From contig JBOFYV010000066.1 of NCBI GenBank assembly GCA_051654865.1, positions 1-6,856 on the forward strand: 6,856 bases of DNA, written 5' to 3'. The notes beneath the pieces were generated by a model. That model was not told where the DNA came from, did no database searches, and saw nothing but the letters and a program-made list of their open reading frames with translations. Below are positions 6,801 to 6,856 of the stretch, piece after piece (position 1 is the first letter of the stretch; every line of letters begins with the position of its first letter). Source of the DNA: JBOFOR01 sp051654865 (GTDB lineage Bacteria > Bacillota > Clostridia > Peptostreptococcales > Peptostreptococcaceae). The position numbers and the translations under genes were made by a program.

Positions 6801-6856
6801 ATGGATAAGTATGAATTATTAAAGCAAATGTACAAATCATTCACGGAAAATGAAGT
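6801..6856 (+). CDS. bcd: Probable butyryl-CoA dehydrogenase, N-terminus only (cut by window edge)
   Basis: Eighteen complete codons are visible, followed by GT, which must begin a Val codon. They read MDKYELLKQMYKSFTENE. The pattern LLKxMYxxFxENEV matches the first helix of acyl-CoA dehydrogenases, in which clostridial Bcd proteins typically read FAENEVKP. Bcd is an FAD flavoprotein that, with EtfAB, reduces crotonyl-CoA to butyryl-CoA and can bifurcate electrons to ferredoxin (established). Its place 2 nt after thl in a crt-hbd-thl operon strongly favours this role. A related short-chain acyl-CoA dehydrogenase cannot be excluded from so few residues, and no catalytic residue is in view. Confidence 0.72.
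   Translation, partial: MDKYELLKQMYKSFTENE

Noticed and set aside
1..6856. A functional cluster joining mucin degradation to butyrate formation
   Set aside because: The glycosidase and the operon are separated by a terminator, an opposite-strand gene and a control region. Nothing suggests co-regulation.
1..6856. CRISPR arrays, tRNA or rRNA genes, insertion sequences, attachment sites
   Set aside because: No spaced repeat array, tRNA-like fold, transposase-like protein or terminal inverted repeats were seen, and almost all of the window is accounted for by intact or edge-cut genes.

Overview
The window is AT-rich, low-GC Firmicutes DNA. Codon use is strongly A/T-ending (many ATA and AGA codons), Shine-Dalgarno sites are strong, and the gene content (secreted mucin O-glycanase, HsmA-type heme membrane protein, butyrate-forming CoA genes) fits a Clostridia species. 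The family Peptostreptococcaceae (Clostridioides, Paraclostridium, Paeniclostridium or Romboutsia relatives) is the best guess. This is inferred from gene content and sequence style, not from a database match.

Layout. (1) Positions 1-3271, plus strand: the 3' part of a very large GH101 endo-alpha-N-acetylgalactosaminidase gene, whose 5' end lies outside the window. (2) Positions 3293-3337: a long hairpin between two convergent genes that probably terminates both. (3) Positions 3345-3740, minus strand: a 131-residue, four-helix membrane protein of the HsmA/TIGR03987 family. (4) Positions 3741-3954: a divergent control region with a sigmaA-like promoter in each direction and an exact 11-bp tandem repeat abutting the -35 of the minus-strand gene. 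(5) Positions 3955-6856, plus strand: a tight operon crt-hbd-thl, followed by the first 18 codons of what looks like bcd (acyl-CoA dehydrogenase). Gaps between genes are 26, 10 and 2 nt.

How the genes work together. Thl condenses two acetyl-CoA, Hbd reduces acetoacetyl-CoA, Crt dehydrates 3-hydroxybutyryl-CoA, and Bcd (with EtfAB, probably downstream) reduces crotonyl-CoA to butyryl-CoA. This is the core of butyrate fermentation and NADH disposal. The GH101 enzyme acts outside the cell, releasing core-1 O-glycan disaccharide from mucins. It is a separate transcription unit, and nothing in the sequence links it to the butyrate operon. The HsmA-like protein is also a separate unit, probably linked to heme stress.

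No wholly new system is evident. The points most worth a second look are the 11-bp operator-like repeat at the hsmA promoter, the absence of a visible hsmR partner, the shortened loop between the catalytic residues of the GH101 enzyme, and the gene order of the butyrate operon.
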